A stretch of DNA of 28,464 bases from JBBRWO01 sp038249135 (GCA_038249135.1 JBBRWO010000014.1:1-28464), one strand, 5' to 3'. Counted from the stretch's first letter, positions 7,311-15,682 are shown. Notes: a model not told the origin generated them from the letters alone. Program-made: numbers and translations.

Positions 7311-8291
7311 GTGCAGCACAAGACCGAGCACAAGACCGAGCACGAGACCGAAACCAGGACCTGGCTCGCCATCGCCATTACGCTCGTGCTGTGGGCCTCG
7401 GCGTTCGCCGGGATCCGCGCAGGAATGCGCATCCAACCCGACGGCACCATCGGCGCAGGCGGTTACGGCCCTGGTGAGGTGGCATTGCTGCGGTTCGGCA
7501 CGGCGTCCCTCGTGCTCGCGGCCTATGCGCTCGTGACACGGATGCGCATGCCCAAGCGTGAAGACCTCGGCCGCATCGCGTTGGCGGGGCTGCTCGGCAT
7601 CACGATCTATCACCTGGCGCTGAACTTTGGCGAGGTCACGGTTGAGTCAGGCGCGGCATCGCTCATCATCGCGGCCGGCCCGGTCTTCACCGCGCTGCTC
7701 TCGGCGGCGTTTCTTCGTGAGCGGCTGAGCCTCCTGGGGTGGCTCGGCATCGGGATCGCATTCGCGGGGGTCGCCGTCATCTCGGTATCCGGCAGCAAGG
7801 GGCTGCAGTTCTCCCCCGGCTCGTTGCTGTTGCTGCTCTCGGCAGTGGTGACCGCGGCATACTTCATCGTTTCCAAGCCGGGACTCAAGAGGTACACCGC
7901 CATCGAGTACGCGGCGTACGCGATCTGGGCGGGAACCATCCCGATGCTGGTGTTCCTGCCCGGCCTCCTGCGGGCGATTCCCAACGCCGAGCCACCCGCC
8001 ACGATAGCCATCGTCTACCTGGGCATCTTTCCGGCTGCGATCGCCTACGTGCTGTGGAGCTACGCGCTTGCCCGGATGTCCGCCTCGATGCTGTCGTCGT
8101 TCCTCTATCTGTCGCCGGTGCTCGCTATGGGTATCGCCTGGGTGTGGCTCGGCGAGATGCCGACGTGGCTGACCATCGTAGGTGGGCTGGTTGCGATCAT
8201 CGGTGTCGTTCTCGTGCAGACCAAGGGCTACGCCGGCAATATCCCCTCCTCTAAGCCCGCCGAGGATCCTATCGCGGCATCTGATCTGTGA
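7311..8291 (+). CDS. EamA/DMT-family transporter
   Basis: The 326-residue protein has ten predicted membrane helices arranged as two EamA halves (about 17-150 and 165-310), the standard drug/metabolite transporter fold. The substrate cannot be inferred. The first half has the usual W-x-S-x-F-x-G-I-R block after helix 1 (LWASAFAGIRAG). The start is GTG at 7311, with AAGGA about seven bases upstream. The first thirteen or so codons are built from a 12-base repeat and give a His/Thr/Glu-rich cytoplasmic tail unusual for the family. It is separated by about 100 bases from the gene before and 63 from the gene after, so it is probably transcribed alone. Confidence 0.85.
   Translation: MQHKTEHKTEHETETRTWLAIAITLVLWASAFAGIRAGMRIQPDGTIGAGGYGPGEVALLRFGTASLVLAAYALVTRMRMPKREDLGRIALAGLLGITIYHLALNFGEVTVESGAASLIIAAGPVFTALLSAAFLRERLSLLGWLGIGIAFAGVAVISVSGSKGLQFSPGSLLLLLSAVVTAAYFIVSKPGLKRYTAIEYAAYAIWAGTIPMLVFLPGLLRAIPNAEPPATIAIVYLGIFPAAIAYVLWSYALARMSASMLSSFLYLSPVLAMGIAWVWLGEMPTWLTIVGGLVAIIGVVLVQTKGYAGNIPSSKPAEDPIAASDL
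7317..7352 (+). repeat. Three 12-base tandem repeats inside a coding start
   Basis: The unit CACAAGACCGAG occurs at 7317-7328 and 7329-7340 and, with two changes, at 7341-7352. It encodes His-Lys-Thr-Glu, His-Lys-Thr-Glu, His-Glu-Thr-Glu at the N-terminus of the EamA transporter. Because the unit is a multiple of three, copy-number change would keep the frame. Confidence 0.9.
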
Positions 8292-8318
8292 GCGCCATTC
8301 CGAGAACCGACCGCTGGG

Positions 8319-8324
8319 TATAGT
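8319..8324 (+). promoter_or_regulatory. Candidate -10 box for the tautomerase gene
   Basis: TATAGT preceded by GGG lies 30 bases before the ATG at 8355. No good -35 hexamer is found 16-18 bases upstream, so this is a weak call. Confidence 0.3.
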
Positions 8325-8354
8325 ATTCAGACATCTCGTCACAAGGAGTCACAC

Positions 8355-8741
8355 ATGCCGATCGTGCGAATCGACATCCAGTCCGGCAAGAGCACGGCGT
8401 ACAAGCGCGCGATTCTGCACGGGGTGCGCTCGGCGATCACGAAGGCGCTCAGCGTCCCCGACGACCGCGTGATGCAGCGCCTCATCGAGACCCCCGCCGA
8501 GAACATCGACACCCCTGAGATCCGCTCGGACCGACTCACCGTCATCGAGGTCTCGATGCTTCCCGGTAGCGGTCCGGAGCTGAAGCGCTCGCTCTACGAG
8601 GGCATCGTCCGCTCGCTGGGCGAGGAGCCCGGTATCCACGCACACGACATCATGGTGCTGGTCAACGACCCGGTCGCAGAGTGCTTCGCCCTCGGCGGCA
8701 TCATGCAATGCACCCTTCCCGCGACTGACGAGGACGAATGA
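8355..8741 (+). CDS. Tautomerase-superfamily protein
   Basis: The 128-residue protein begins Met-Pro-Ile-Val-Arg-Ile. After removal of Met, the N-terminal Pro would be the catalytic base of the 4-oxalocrotonate tautomerase / MIF fold. The length is about twice that of a single 4-OT subunit and equals the fused beta-alpha-beta class (Tautomerase_2 type). A second beta-alpha-beta unit begins near residue 60 (LTVIEVSMLPG). AAGGAG lies six to seven bases upstream of the ATG. The stop overlaps the start of the hemolysin III gene (ATGA at 8738-8741), so the two are translationally coupled. The substrate is not predictable. Confidence 0.85.
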   Translation: MPIVRIDIQSGKSTAYKRAILHGVRSAITKALSVPDDRVMQRLIETPAENIDTPEIRSDRLTVIEVSMLPGSGPELKRSLYEGIVRSLGEEPGIHAHDIMVLVNDPVAECFALGGIMQCTLPATDEDE

Positions 8742-9409
8742 TGGAAATCGAGCCGATGGGCACCAGCAAGGTACGCCCGTACACGTTGGGGGAGGAGATC
8801 GCCAACAGCATCATCCACGGCCTCGGCGCCGCGTTGTCGATCTCCGCGCTCACGATGCTACTGGTCTTCGCTGCGCAGGGTGGCAACCCGTGGGCGCTCG
8901 CCAGCGCGCTCGTCTACGGAATCGCGCTCATCCTCGAGTACACCGCCTCGACGTTGTATCACGCGTTTCCGCAGGAGCGCGTGAAGCACGTTTTCAAGGT
9001 GCTCGACCACTGCGGCATCTACCTGCTCATCGCAGGAACCTACACGCCGTTCTGCCTCGTGACAGTGCGCGACGGCCGAGGGCTTATCCTCTTCGGCGTT
9101 GTGTGGGGGCTCGCGATCATCGGAATCGCCGCCGAGGCATTCTGGACCTATCGGCCACGCTGGCTCTCCGCCGCCGTGTATCTGGGCATGGGCTGGCTCG
9201 TCGTTGTCGCCATCAAGCCGCTCTCCGCGGTACTGCCGCCCGCGGGCCTGTGGCTGTTGGTCGCAGGTGGTCTGTGCTACACGTTCGGCACTGTGTTCTA
9301 CGTGCTGAAGAAGGTCCGGTACATGCATGCGGTATGGCATCTGTGGGTGCTCGCCGGAAGCATACTTCACTTCCTCGCGGTTCTCTTGTACGTGATTATT
9401 CCTGCGTAA
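8738..9409 (+). CDS. Hemolysin III / AdipoR-like (CREST) membrane protein
   Basis: The 223-residue protein has seven predicted membrane helices. The superfamily metal-site residues are all present: Glu20 in the EEIANSIIHG block, Ser71 and His75 (STLYH), Asp90-His91 in LDHCGIYLLIAGTYTPF, and His197/His201 with His211 in the last helix. The family includes hemolysin III homologues and is related to the eukaryotic adiponectin-receptor-type hydrolases. The bacterial function is unsettled, probably a zinc-dependent lipid hydrolase. Translation can start at ATG 8738 or the next codon at 8741. It is coupled to the tautomerase gene upstream. Confidence 0.9.
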   Translation: MMEIEPMGTSKVRPYTLGEEIANSIIHGLGAALSISALTMLLVFAAQGGNPWALASALVYGIALILEYTASTLYHAFPQERVKHVFKVLDHCGIYLLIAGTYTPFCLVTVRDGRGLILFGVVWGLAIIGIAAEAFWTYRPRWLSAAVYLGMGWLVVVAIKPLSAVLPPAGLWLLVAGGLCYTFGTVFYVLKKVRYMHAVWHLWVLAGSILHFLAVLLYVIIPA

Positions 9410-9565
9410 GTGCCGCTTGTCGGTGCTTGCTCGCCGCCTGTCGCGACTTCCGTCACACAGCGGTCAAGCGAAGCGCTCCGCGTGCCGAAGCACGTAACAG
9501 GAGACCGCTCGCGGTTTTCATCGGCGCATTTCCTCGCCCCCGCACAGAGGAGCCGGACCCGAATC
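9410..9565. other. Intergenic region before the cell-wall-binding gene
   Basis: These 156 bases lie between the hemolysin III stop and the cell-wall-binding gene. The frame is open all the way from a GTG at 9410, but its peptide lacks the character of a signal peptide or known domain, so I treat it as leader. GAGGAG at 9547-9552 is the only clear ribosome-binding sequence. No terminator was recognised. Confidence 0.45.
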
Positions 9566-10987
9566 GTGATACTGAAGCGCACACAGCATCGTCGTGCGTC
9601 GCGTGTTCTTTCCGCGACGCTTCTGTCGTGCGCGCTCTTGGTCGCCGCTCCCTTCATGGCCGCCGCCGACACATCCGGGGCGACGACCATTCCCGGCGTT
9701 CTGATCATGCCGCCGGCAAGCCCGGCGACCGGCCCCGAGGGGTTCTGGACCACACCGACGTCGATCACCCTCATTCCCGAGGCACCCGGGCAGATCTACT
9801 ACCGCTTTGGTGCTGGCCCGGGTACGTGGACGCCTTGCACCGGACCGGTCGCCGTCCCCGAGGGCAAGCAGGTTCTCAGCGTCGTGCTGGTTGCGCCGGA
9901 CGGTACTCCCGGCGAGACGGTGAGTACCGTCGTTCGATCTGACTATTCCGTTATCCCGATTGTGGGCGTTGGCGCGAGCGGATCGTCCAGCATGACGTAC
10001 TCGGGCGCCAGTAGGGTGTCCGGGGGCGTGACCGTGAAGGTGCTGGTTCGCGCACAGGTTGGAGCTACCGTGCGCCGATTGGGCGGTGCCGATCGCTACG
10101 AGGTCTCTTCGCTGATTGCCGATACATCCTTTGGCTCCGCCCAGACCGTCATCATCGCGTCCGGTGAGAGGTTTCCTGACGCGCTGTCCGCTTCGGGGCT
10201 GGCGGGATGCTATGGTGCCCCGCTTCTGCTCGTGAAGCAGAACTCGGTCCCCTCGGCGATCAGCGGCAGGATCAAGGCGCTCGGTGCCACGAAGGCGATC
10301 GTGTGCGGCGGACCCGCGACGGTCTCCAACGGGGTGGTTTCGATTCTCAAGGCGAAGGGTCTGAGCGTCGAGCGTATCGGCGGGGCAGATCGCTATGAGA
10401 CGGCCACGATGATCGCGCGTCGCATCGCGGGAATCACCGGTGGAGGAGGGACGGTATATATCGCACGCGGAGACGCGTATCCCGACGCCCTTTCTCTCTC
10501 TCCACTCGCATATGCACAGAAGGCGCCCATTCTGTTGACCGAACCGCAATCGCTCAACAGCCGAACGCGCTCCCAACTGGACACTGGCGGCTACCGCGCG
10601 GCGCGCATCGCCGGCGGCGCCCTCGCGGTCGGCTACGGCGTCGAGAGCAAGATTCGAGCGTACGCGCCCGACACGGTCAGGTGGGGTGGCGACAATCGTT
10701 TCGAGGTCGCGGTCACGTGTGCGACCCAGGGCGTTGCCCAGGGATCCAACAGCTGGGTCTACGTCGGCGTCGCCCGCGGCGATGGTTTCGCTGATGCGTT
10801 GGGCGGCGGCGCCGCGGCCGGCAGTCGTCGTGGCGTTGTCCTTTTGACCACGACCGCCAGGTTGAACGCCGAGACATCGAACGCGATGAACGCGCACGCG
10901 GGGGAGATTCGGGAATGCGATGTCTACGGTGGGACCGTCGCCGTCAGCACCACGACCTACGAGCAGATCCACGGCATCTTCCGCTAA
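9566..10987 (+). CDS. Secreted protein with three cell-wall-binding type 2 repeats
   Basis: The 473-residue exported protein starts at GTG 9566. Its signal peptide has a basic segment (KRTQHRRASR), hydrophobic core VLSATLLSCALLVAAPF and a probable cut after MAAA (about residue 34). Residues 55-125 form a small beta domain resembling the chitobiase C-terminal/Ig-like module. Three CW_binding_2 (PF04122-type) units follow, with hallmark blocks at RLGGADRYEVS (171-181), RIGGADRYETA (270-280) and WGGDNRFEVA (373-382). Each is followed by an (F/Y)PDAL or FADAL block. In Clostridioides these repeats anchor proteins to the wall through anionic polymers. No enzymatic domain is present, so the role may be S-layer-like, adhesive or structural. 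The ribosome site (9547-9552) is 13 bases away, which is long, so the exact start is uncertain. Confidence 0.85.
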   Translation: MILKRTQHRRASRVLSATLLSCALLVAAPFMAAADTSGATTIPGVLIMPPASPATGPEGFWTTPTSITLIPEAPGQIYYRFGAGPGTWTPCTGPVAVPEGKQVLSVVLVAPDGTPGETVSTVVRSDYSVIPIVGVGASGSSSMTYSGASRVSGGVTVKVLVRAQVGATVRRLGGADRYEVSSLIADTSFGSAQTVIIASGERFPDALSASGLAGCYGAPLLLVKQNSVPSAISGRIKALGATKAIVCGGPATVSNGVVSILKAKGLSVERIGGADRYETATMIARRIAGITGGGGTVYIARGDAYPDALSLSPLAYAQKAPILLTEPQSLNSRTRSQLDTGGYRAARIAGGALAVGYGVESKIRAYAPDTVRWGGDNRFEVAVTCATQGVAQGSNSWVYVGVARGDGFADALGGGAAAGSRRGVVLLTTTARLNAETSNAMNAHAGEIRECDVYGGTVAVSTTTYEQIHGIFR

Positions 10988-11046
10988 CCGTTCTGCTCGA
11001 AGGGTATGTTCCTCCTCGCCACGTATTTCATTCCGAGGAGACTCCC

Positions 11047-11769
11047 ATGACGGTTCGCCACGAAGTTCGGCTGCTCGGTCGCGAGCCATGCGGGGACGAC
11101 ATCCTCACATTGAGGTTCTCTCGGCCCGAAGGCTACGACTTCAGAGCCGGTCAGTGGTTCACGCTCACCATTGATACCGCCGACGGAAGCGAAACCAAGA
11201 CGTTTTCGCACTGCTCGGCTCCGGCCGATGCCTATCTTGAGACAACCACGCGGCTCAGCACCTCGGCGTTCAAGAAGGCGTTGGCTCACATGGCGCCGGG
11301 CGACCGTGCGGCGATTGCAGGACCGGGTGGGCGGCTCGCACTGGCCCCCGATGCGGATCGCGCATGCTTCCTCGTCGGCGGCACCGGCATCACTCCCGTG
11401 CGAAGCATCTTGCGAGACGCGATGCATCACGACCGCGTGTTCGTCGACGCCCTTCTGCTTTACGGCAGCCGAGATGAGAACTGCATTCCCTTCGCAGAGG
11501 AGTTCGCGCGGATGTCGTCACACGGCGTGCGGCTAGAGCTGTGTTTCGAGGATCCGCCGGTCGGCTGGGCCGGTGAGTCCGGATTCATCACAGCGGAGAC
11601 GGTGCTGCGCCATCTCGATGACGTACGAACGACCCCGTTCTTTGTTGCCGGGCCACCCGTCATGGTCGCTGCCATGGAGCGCGTGCTTGATGACCTAGGA
11701 GTGCCCGCTGCGCAACGGCACATAGAGCGCTTCGGCCCACCGATCCGACACGGCGTGGGAGCGGAATGA
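11047..11769 (+). CDS. FNR-type flavin oxidoreductase, FAD/NAD(P) domains only
   Basis: The 240-residue protein has the ferredoxin-reductase fold without any iron-sulfur or globin fusion. The FAD-binding block is KTFSHCSAP (51-59), where the family more often has R-x-Y-S-(I/L). The NAD(P) site is GGTGITPVRS (111-120), and the C-terminal block is VAGPPVM (200-206) with HIERFG near the end. GAGGAG at 11035-11040, six bases from the ATG at 11047, fixes the start; an upstream in-frame start at 10915 would lie inside the preceding gene. It presumably passes electrons between a nicotinamide cofactor and an unknown partner. No partner oxygenase or ferredoxin is adjacent. Confidence 0.9.
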   Translation: MTVRHEVRLLGREPCGDDILTLRFSRPEGYDFRAGQWFTLTIDTADGSETKTFSHCSAPADAYLETTTRLSTSAFKKALAHMAPGDRAAIAGPGGRLALAPDADRACFLVGGTGITPVRSILRDAMHHDRVFVDALLLYGSRDENCIPFAEEFARMSSHGVRLELCFEDPPVGWAGESGFITAETVLRHLDDVRTTPFFVAGPPVMVAAMERVLDDLGVPAAQRHIERFGPPIRHGVGAE

Positions 11770-11855
11770 GGATGGTGGTCGTCGCGAACAGGCGCCCTTC
11801 GTCTATCCGCTCGTCCGAGAGGGGTACCGTTCACACTGGAATTGCGACCTTTTAG
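11766..11855 (+). pseudogene. 29-codon ORF, possible trehalose-phosphate synthase remnant
   Basis: An ATG overlaps the oxidoreductase stop (ATGA, 11766-11769) and opens a 29-residue frame starting MRMVVVANRRP. The VVVANR(L)P pattern is the N-terminal block of GT20 trehalose-6-phosphate synthases, but nothing else of that enzyme follows before the TAG at 11853-11855. It may be a decayed gene start or a chance short frame. The 134 bases after it up to the next gene show no recognisable coding, and a TACACT at 11888-11893 could be a -10 box. Confidence 0.2.
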
Positions 11856-11990
11856 CTACGTCTACTGGTGCTGGGTGATTGTGCCGATACACTGAAAGCA
11901 GTTGGTGGCGTTCCATCCGACACCGAGCTACTACTCCCTGCACACACATGGAGCCGGTGTTTGACTGGCTGGTAAGGGGCGAACGAGCGG

Positions 11991-12347
11991 TTGTACGATC
12001 TCGAGGGGGTCTTGGGACCCACAGTCACGAAGTTCGTTGAGCGCTACGTCAGGTCTCTTCTGGCGTGGGATATACTCGTCTTCTTTCATCGCAACCCTGA
12101 TGCCGTGCTGGATGTCGCCGGACTCGCTTCGCGACTTGGTCGTCGTGTCGAGGAAGTCGCACCTGAGGTCGACGTTCTCTGTGACGCGCATATCCTGCAG
12201 TGCGCCGGCGGCCTCATTCGCTACAGGCCCGCGCCGGAGGTTCGCGAAACCATCGGGGAGTTCGTGGCCGCATGCCAGGATCGCGGACGCCGATTGGCGC
12301 TCATCGCGCTGGTACTGCATCGAATCGGCAAGGGCCCCGGCGAGTAG
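11991..12347 (+). CDS. Small winged-helix-like protein
   Basis: The 118-residue protein is translated from TTG 11991, with a purine-rich AAGGGG about thirteen bases upstream; the start is uncertain. Residues about 20-95 read as a winged-helix fold. A first helix (AWDILVFFHRNP) leads to helix-turn-helix LDVAGLASRLGRRVEEVAPEVDVLCDAHIL and a wing CAGGLIRYRP, then a C-terminal amphipathic helix. It is therefore probably a small DNA-binding regulator or a winged-helix adaptor. It ends six bases before the convergent HD-GYP gene. A regulatory link to that cassette is possible but only suggested by position. Confidence 0.65.
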   Translation: MYDLEGVLGPTVTKFVERYVRSLLAWDILVFFHRNPDAVLDVAGLASRLGRRVEEVAPEVDVLCDAHILQCAGGLIRYRPAPEVRETIGEFVAACQDRGRRLALIALVLHRIGKGPGE

Positions 12348-12353
12348 CACAGG

Positions 12354-13673
12354 CTAGATCTTGTCGGAGACTTCCACGTTCAGCGCTTCCTGCGCGATGA
12401 CCTCGACGATGAGCAGATCGCTTTGGGCCAGATCGACGTCGCTCGGATCGTCAGGCTCTGCTCCCCGTACGTCATAGGCGATGCGCACCACGGGAGCCAA
12501 GGGGTCTTCTCCCGGCTTGACCACTATCGCGACGGACTGGTCCGACAGCCGCACCATCGAACCCACCGGGAACACGCCCATGGCGCTCGCGAACAGCCGA
12601 GCGAAGAACGGGTCGAGTACCGAACCGGTCTCGCGGAGGAGCTGCACGATCGCCCTGTCAGGAGTGAGTGCATCTCGGCCGGGGGCGACGTTGGTGAGGT
12701 TTTCGTAGCGATCAGCGACCGCGACCATTCGGCTGTACGGGTGAGCGATGTAGTCTGCGGGGCGCTCCGGGAAGCCCCCGCCGTCCACGTGCATGTGGTG
12801 TTCATAGGCGACGAGCATGGGCGCGGGATCATCAAGCGCGACGCGCTGCAGGATGTCTGCGCCAACTTTGGGATGCAGCTTGTGCATCGCTTCGAGCTGC
12901 ATCATGTCCCCGGCGTCGAACGCCGACTTGCCGACGTCGTGGAGCAAGGCCGCCGTGCCCAGCGCGGAAAGCCCTTCCTCGGGCAGCCCAAGCCGGTTGC
13001 CCAGTGTCAGCGTGTAAATCATCACGTTGAGCGAGTGGAACAGCGTTCGATCGCCGGCGCCGCGCATGGTCGCCAACCCCATGATTGCAGACGGGTCGGT
13101 CATCATGCGTGCGAGGATACCGCCGACGAGTCCGCTCGCCTTGCTCACGTCTGCACCGGCGCCGCTCGCCACTTGCTCAGACAGCTGCCGCAGTGCGCCG
13201 AGGATACGCTGGTACAGCGCTCGATCCGCCTCGCGAACTCGATCGCGCTCCTCACGCTCCTCGCTGTCTGGTGCGGTCAGGAAGGAGACGCTGATGGCGT
13301 CGACCCCTCGGGAAAGAAGCTCGGCTTCGATGTCGAGGGATGCGGAGGGCTTGAGTGAGAGCACCTCGGTAAGGGCGAGCGCGTCCCGTGCGCTGAAGGA
13401 CGGCTGGAACGTCAAAGAGTCGATCGAGCGAGTCTCAAGCATCTTTGAGACGGCGGCTGCTCCGTTGACGTCATCGCTGATGACGGTGCTGCCTTCGTAC
13501 AGGTGGCCCTGGTGCACATTCAGCGTGAACTGGCTGCCCTGCGCAGTGTCGACGACCGAGTGCTCGAGGTCTTCGACGGCCTTCTGGAATTCAGGGTGCG
13601 ACGGCGGATAGAGCTGTAACGCACGTCGTGAGGCCGCAAGCGCCGTGACCAGATCCGCGATTCCGTGACTCAT
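12354..13673 (-). CDS. HD-GYP-type phosphodiesterase, cassette 1
   Basis: A 439-residue cytoplasmic protein. Residues 1-130 are the shared N-terminal domain (LYPPSHPEF at 21-29). A helical linker leads to an HD-GYP domain at about 200-375. The metal ligands are retained: His213, His245-Asp246 with Lys249 (HDVGK), His267, His292-His293 and Asp321. The signature motif reads HH-x3-DGGGFP, Phe replacing Tyr of GYP, and the stretch after Asp321 (RYENLTNVAPGRDAL) departs from the usual YDAMTS block. HD-GYP enzymes usually hydrolyse c-di-GMP to pGpG or GMP, sometimes other cyclic dinucleotides. The altered motifs could mean changed specificity. A C-terminal beta segment (370-400) is shared with the cassette 2 protein. 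The start overlaps the upstream HEAT gene stop (ATGA). Confidence 0.9.
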   Translation of the reverse strand: MSHGIADLVTALAASRRALQLYPPSHPEFQKAVEDLEHSVVDTAQGSQFTLNVHQGHLYEGSTVISDDVNGAAAVSKMLETRSIDSLTFQPSFSARDALALTEVLSLKPSASLDIEAELLSRGVDAISVSFLTAPDSEEREERDRVREADRALYQRILGALRQLSEQVASGAGADVSKASGLVGGILARMMTDPSAIMGLATMRGAGDRTLFHSLNVMIYTLTLGNRLGLPEEGLSALGTAALLHDVGKSAFDAGDMMQLEAMHKLHPKVGADILQRVALDDPAPMLVAYEHHMHVDGGGFPERPADYIAHPYSRMVAVADRYENLTNVAPGRDALTPDRAIVQLLRETGSVLDPFFARLFASAMGVFPVGSMVRLSDQSVAIVVKPGEDPLAPVVRIAYDVRGAEPDDPSDVDLAQSDLLIVEVIAQEALNVEVSDKI

Positions 13674-15682
13674 TGCGCCACCCCGTCCCGAGCTCGAACG
13701 GCCTGTGCGCGTGTGACCAACTGCTGGACCTCAGCGAAGTGACCTCGCTTGATCAGTGCGCGCCGAGAACCCAACTTGGCGAGCGCCGCATCTGCTGCGG
13801 GCTCGGGCGTTCGTGCGAGACCGGTGATGAGTTCGCGCGCAAGCAGGAAGTCGCTGGTGTCGACATCGAGTTCGCCGAGACGTCCCGCGAGAAGCGCCGC
13901 GGAACCGGGCACGCCGCTCTTAGCGATAGCTCGAGCCGCGACCATCGCGACTTCGGGACTGGGGTCGCGCAGAGCCACGCCCAGCAGCCTCACCGCGGCA
14001 GGACTGCCGAGACCGGCGAGACCGGTCGCGACTTCTCGGCGCGACTGCTCGTCGGGTCGCGCGAGGAGCGACTCGATCGTTGCTATGGAGCGTGGGTCGC
14101 CGGCATCTGCGAGCCGAGTGACGATGGGGGTGAGCTGGAACCACTGTGCGGACCCGGCGGCCGCGTGCAGCAAGTCGATGAGGCGCCTGCCGAGGAGGCG
14201 CTCGGCTGCTTCGAGACCAGCGGCCTTGTGGGTGATGGCCGCCGCTGCCAGCTCCGCTCCGCCGGTGTCGCCGGCGTGGCGAACGATCTGGAGCGCGGAG
14301 GGCTCGAGTTCCGGATCGGCGACAACGGCGTCGAGCAGCGCCGCCATGGAGCGCGCGCCGGCCGCAGTGGCGATCGCCTCACGCAGGCGGCCGGAGAGCT
14401 CCGGCCACGGCCCGGTGTTGCGGGATTCTCGGTTGGTGAGCTCGGCGAGAACCCGAGAGGCGAGCGTGAGATCGCCTTGCTCGATGAGCTGCGGGACCAT
14501 GCGGGCCAGGTTGTCGGCGCCGGCGCAGTAGAGTTCGAAGTCCTGCTGCTGGTCGAGCAGCGCGAGCATCGTACGTACGCTCGCCGCGCTCAGCGCACCC
14601 GCCGATGCGGTCAGCGCGCCGCGGGCACGCGCGATGTCTTCGTCTTTGAGGGTGGACGCCTGCGCGACAGCCTTGTACGTCCGGTCGGCATCGATCAGGG
14701 ACTGCTCGGTCTCCTTGCGACCGCGAACCTCCAGCATGTGCTCGAGGAATGCGGACTCCTTGGAGGTATGGCCCGCCGAGGGCAGCATCGCCTGCACCTC
14801 CGCTCGGACTTGGGCGGTGGCCTGCTCAAGCGGTAGCGACGTGAGTGCACTGGACAGCGAAAGCATGTTCTTTCCAAAACAGCCGCCCAGCACCGACTCT
14901 GCGATGTCCGGGGCGCCCAGCATGCCAAACATGTGACTGGTCAGATCGCGAACGGGGCCGTCGTCCATCGACAGTCCGAGAAGCGCGTCCTTGCCATCGC
15001 TTGACTGAGCGAGGAAGGCGCTGCGCATGGAGTCCATGAGCTGCGCGAGGCCGTTGGAGCCAGCCGCCCGCGTGAGTTCGATGAGTCCGTCTTCGAAGGC
15101 GGCGGGGTCGCCTGCCGACGCCGATGAGAACCATGTGGTGAGCTTGGCGGGGTCTTGCACCAGATCCCGCAGGAAGTCGCTGTAGTCCGAATCATCGACG
15201 GGGGCGCTGGTGTCGACGACGGTCAGCTGCACATCGACCACGCGGACGTGTTCGACACCTGCAGCGGCGGCGAGCACCGCGAGACCACCCTCCGCGCCAA
15301 TCATTTCGGGGCTACGCGCGGAGATACTCAGAAACTCGAGGAGCTCGTCGGCGGAGACCCCGGGCTGGAAGTCGATCTCGGCGACGCCATGGGCGCGCAG
15401 CTCACTGGCAAGGTCTGACGCACCCGGTACATTCACCGCGATGGGCTCATCGGCGAACGCGAATCCGTCACGAGCCAGTGAGATTGAGAGCACGGGGAAG
15501 CCGGAAGCGAAGAAATGCTCAAGCGCGATGACCGCGACGGATACCGTTTCGTGAGGAATTGGACTCGTGGCAGGGTACAGCCTAAGCGAACGGGAGGCGG
15601 TGGTAAGAGACCGCACCGCATGCTCCAGTCGTTGCGCTGTTGCCGGCTCGAGAACCGTTCCCACCTCCGTCATCCGTCGCAT
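13670..15682 (-). CDS. HEAT-repeat protein, cassette 1
   Basis: A 670-residue soluble protein. Residues about 15-155 are the same N-terminal domain as in the HD-GYP partner (LYPATSPIP at 35-43, then the LASELRAHGVAEIDFQPGVSADEL block). A long alpha-helical middle follows, and HEAT-like repeats from about 450 to 650 are rich in Ala, Leu, Gly and Arg (one unit reads SPAAVRLLGVALRDPSPEVA). HEAT arrays are protein-binding scaffolds, and no catalytic motif is seen. The ATG at 15682 has no evident ribosome site. An ATG three codons later is an alternative, and a leaderless or short-leader transcript is possible. It is translationally coupled to the HD-GYP gene after it, suggesting a 1:1 complex. 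It is a paralogue of the protein encoded at 21935-24094. Confidence 0.85.
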   Translation of the reverse strand: MRRMTEVGTVLEPATAQRLEHAVRSLTTASRSLRLYPATSPIPHETVSVAVIALEHFFASGFPVLSISLARDGFAFADEPIAVNVPGASDLASELRAHGVAEIDFQPGVSADELLEFLSISARSPEMIGAEGGLAVLAAAAGVEHVRVVDVQLTVVDTSAPVDDSDYSDFLRDLVQDPAKLTTWFSSASAGDPAAFEDGLIELTRAAGSNGLAQLMDSMRSAFLAQSSDGKDALLGLSMDDGPVRDLTSHMFGMLGAPDIAESVLGGCFGKNMLSLSSALTSLPLEQATAQVRAEVQAMLPSAGHTSKESAFLEHMLEVRGRKETEQSLIDADRTYKAVAQASTLKDEDIARARGALTASAGALSAASVRTMLALLDQQQDFELYCAGADNLARMVPQLIEQGDLTLASRVLAELTNRESRNTGPWPELSGRLREAIATAAGARSMAALLDAVVADPELEPSALQIVRHAGDTGGAELAAAAITHKAAGLEAAERLLGRRLIDLLHAAAGSAQWFQLTPIVTRLADAGDPRSIATIESLLARPDEQSRREVATGLAGLGSPAAVRLLGVALRDPSPEVAMVAARAIAKSGVPGSAALLAGRLGELDVDTSDFLLARELITGLARTPEPAADAALAKLGSRRALIKRGHFAEVQQLVTRAQAVRARDGVAQ

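Noticed and set aside
9410..9565. N-terminal extension of the cell-wall-binding protein from GTG 9410
   Set aside because: A clear signal peptide begins at the GTG at 9566, and a 52-residue extension before it would block export. The only ribosome site lies at 9547-9552.
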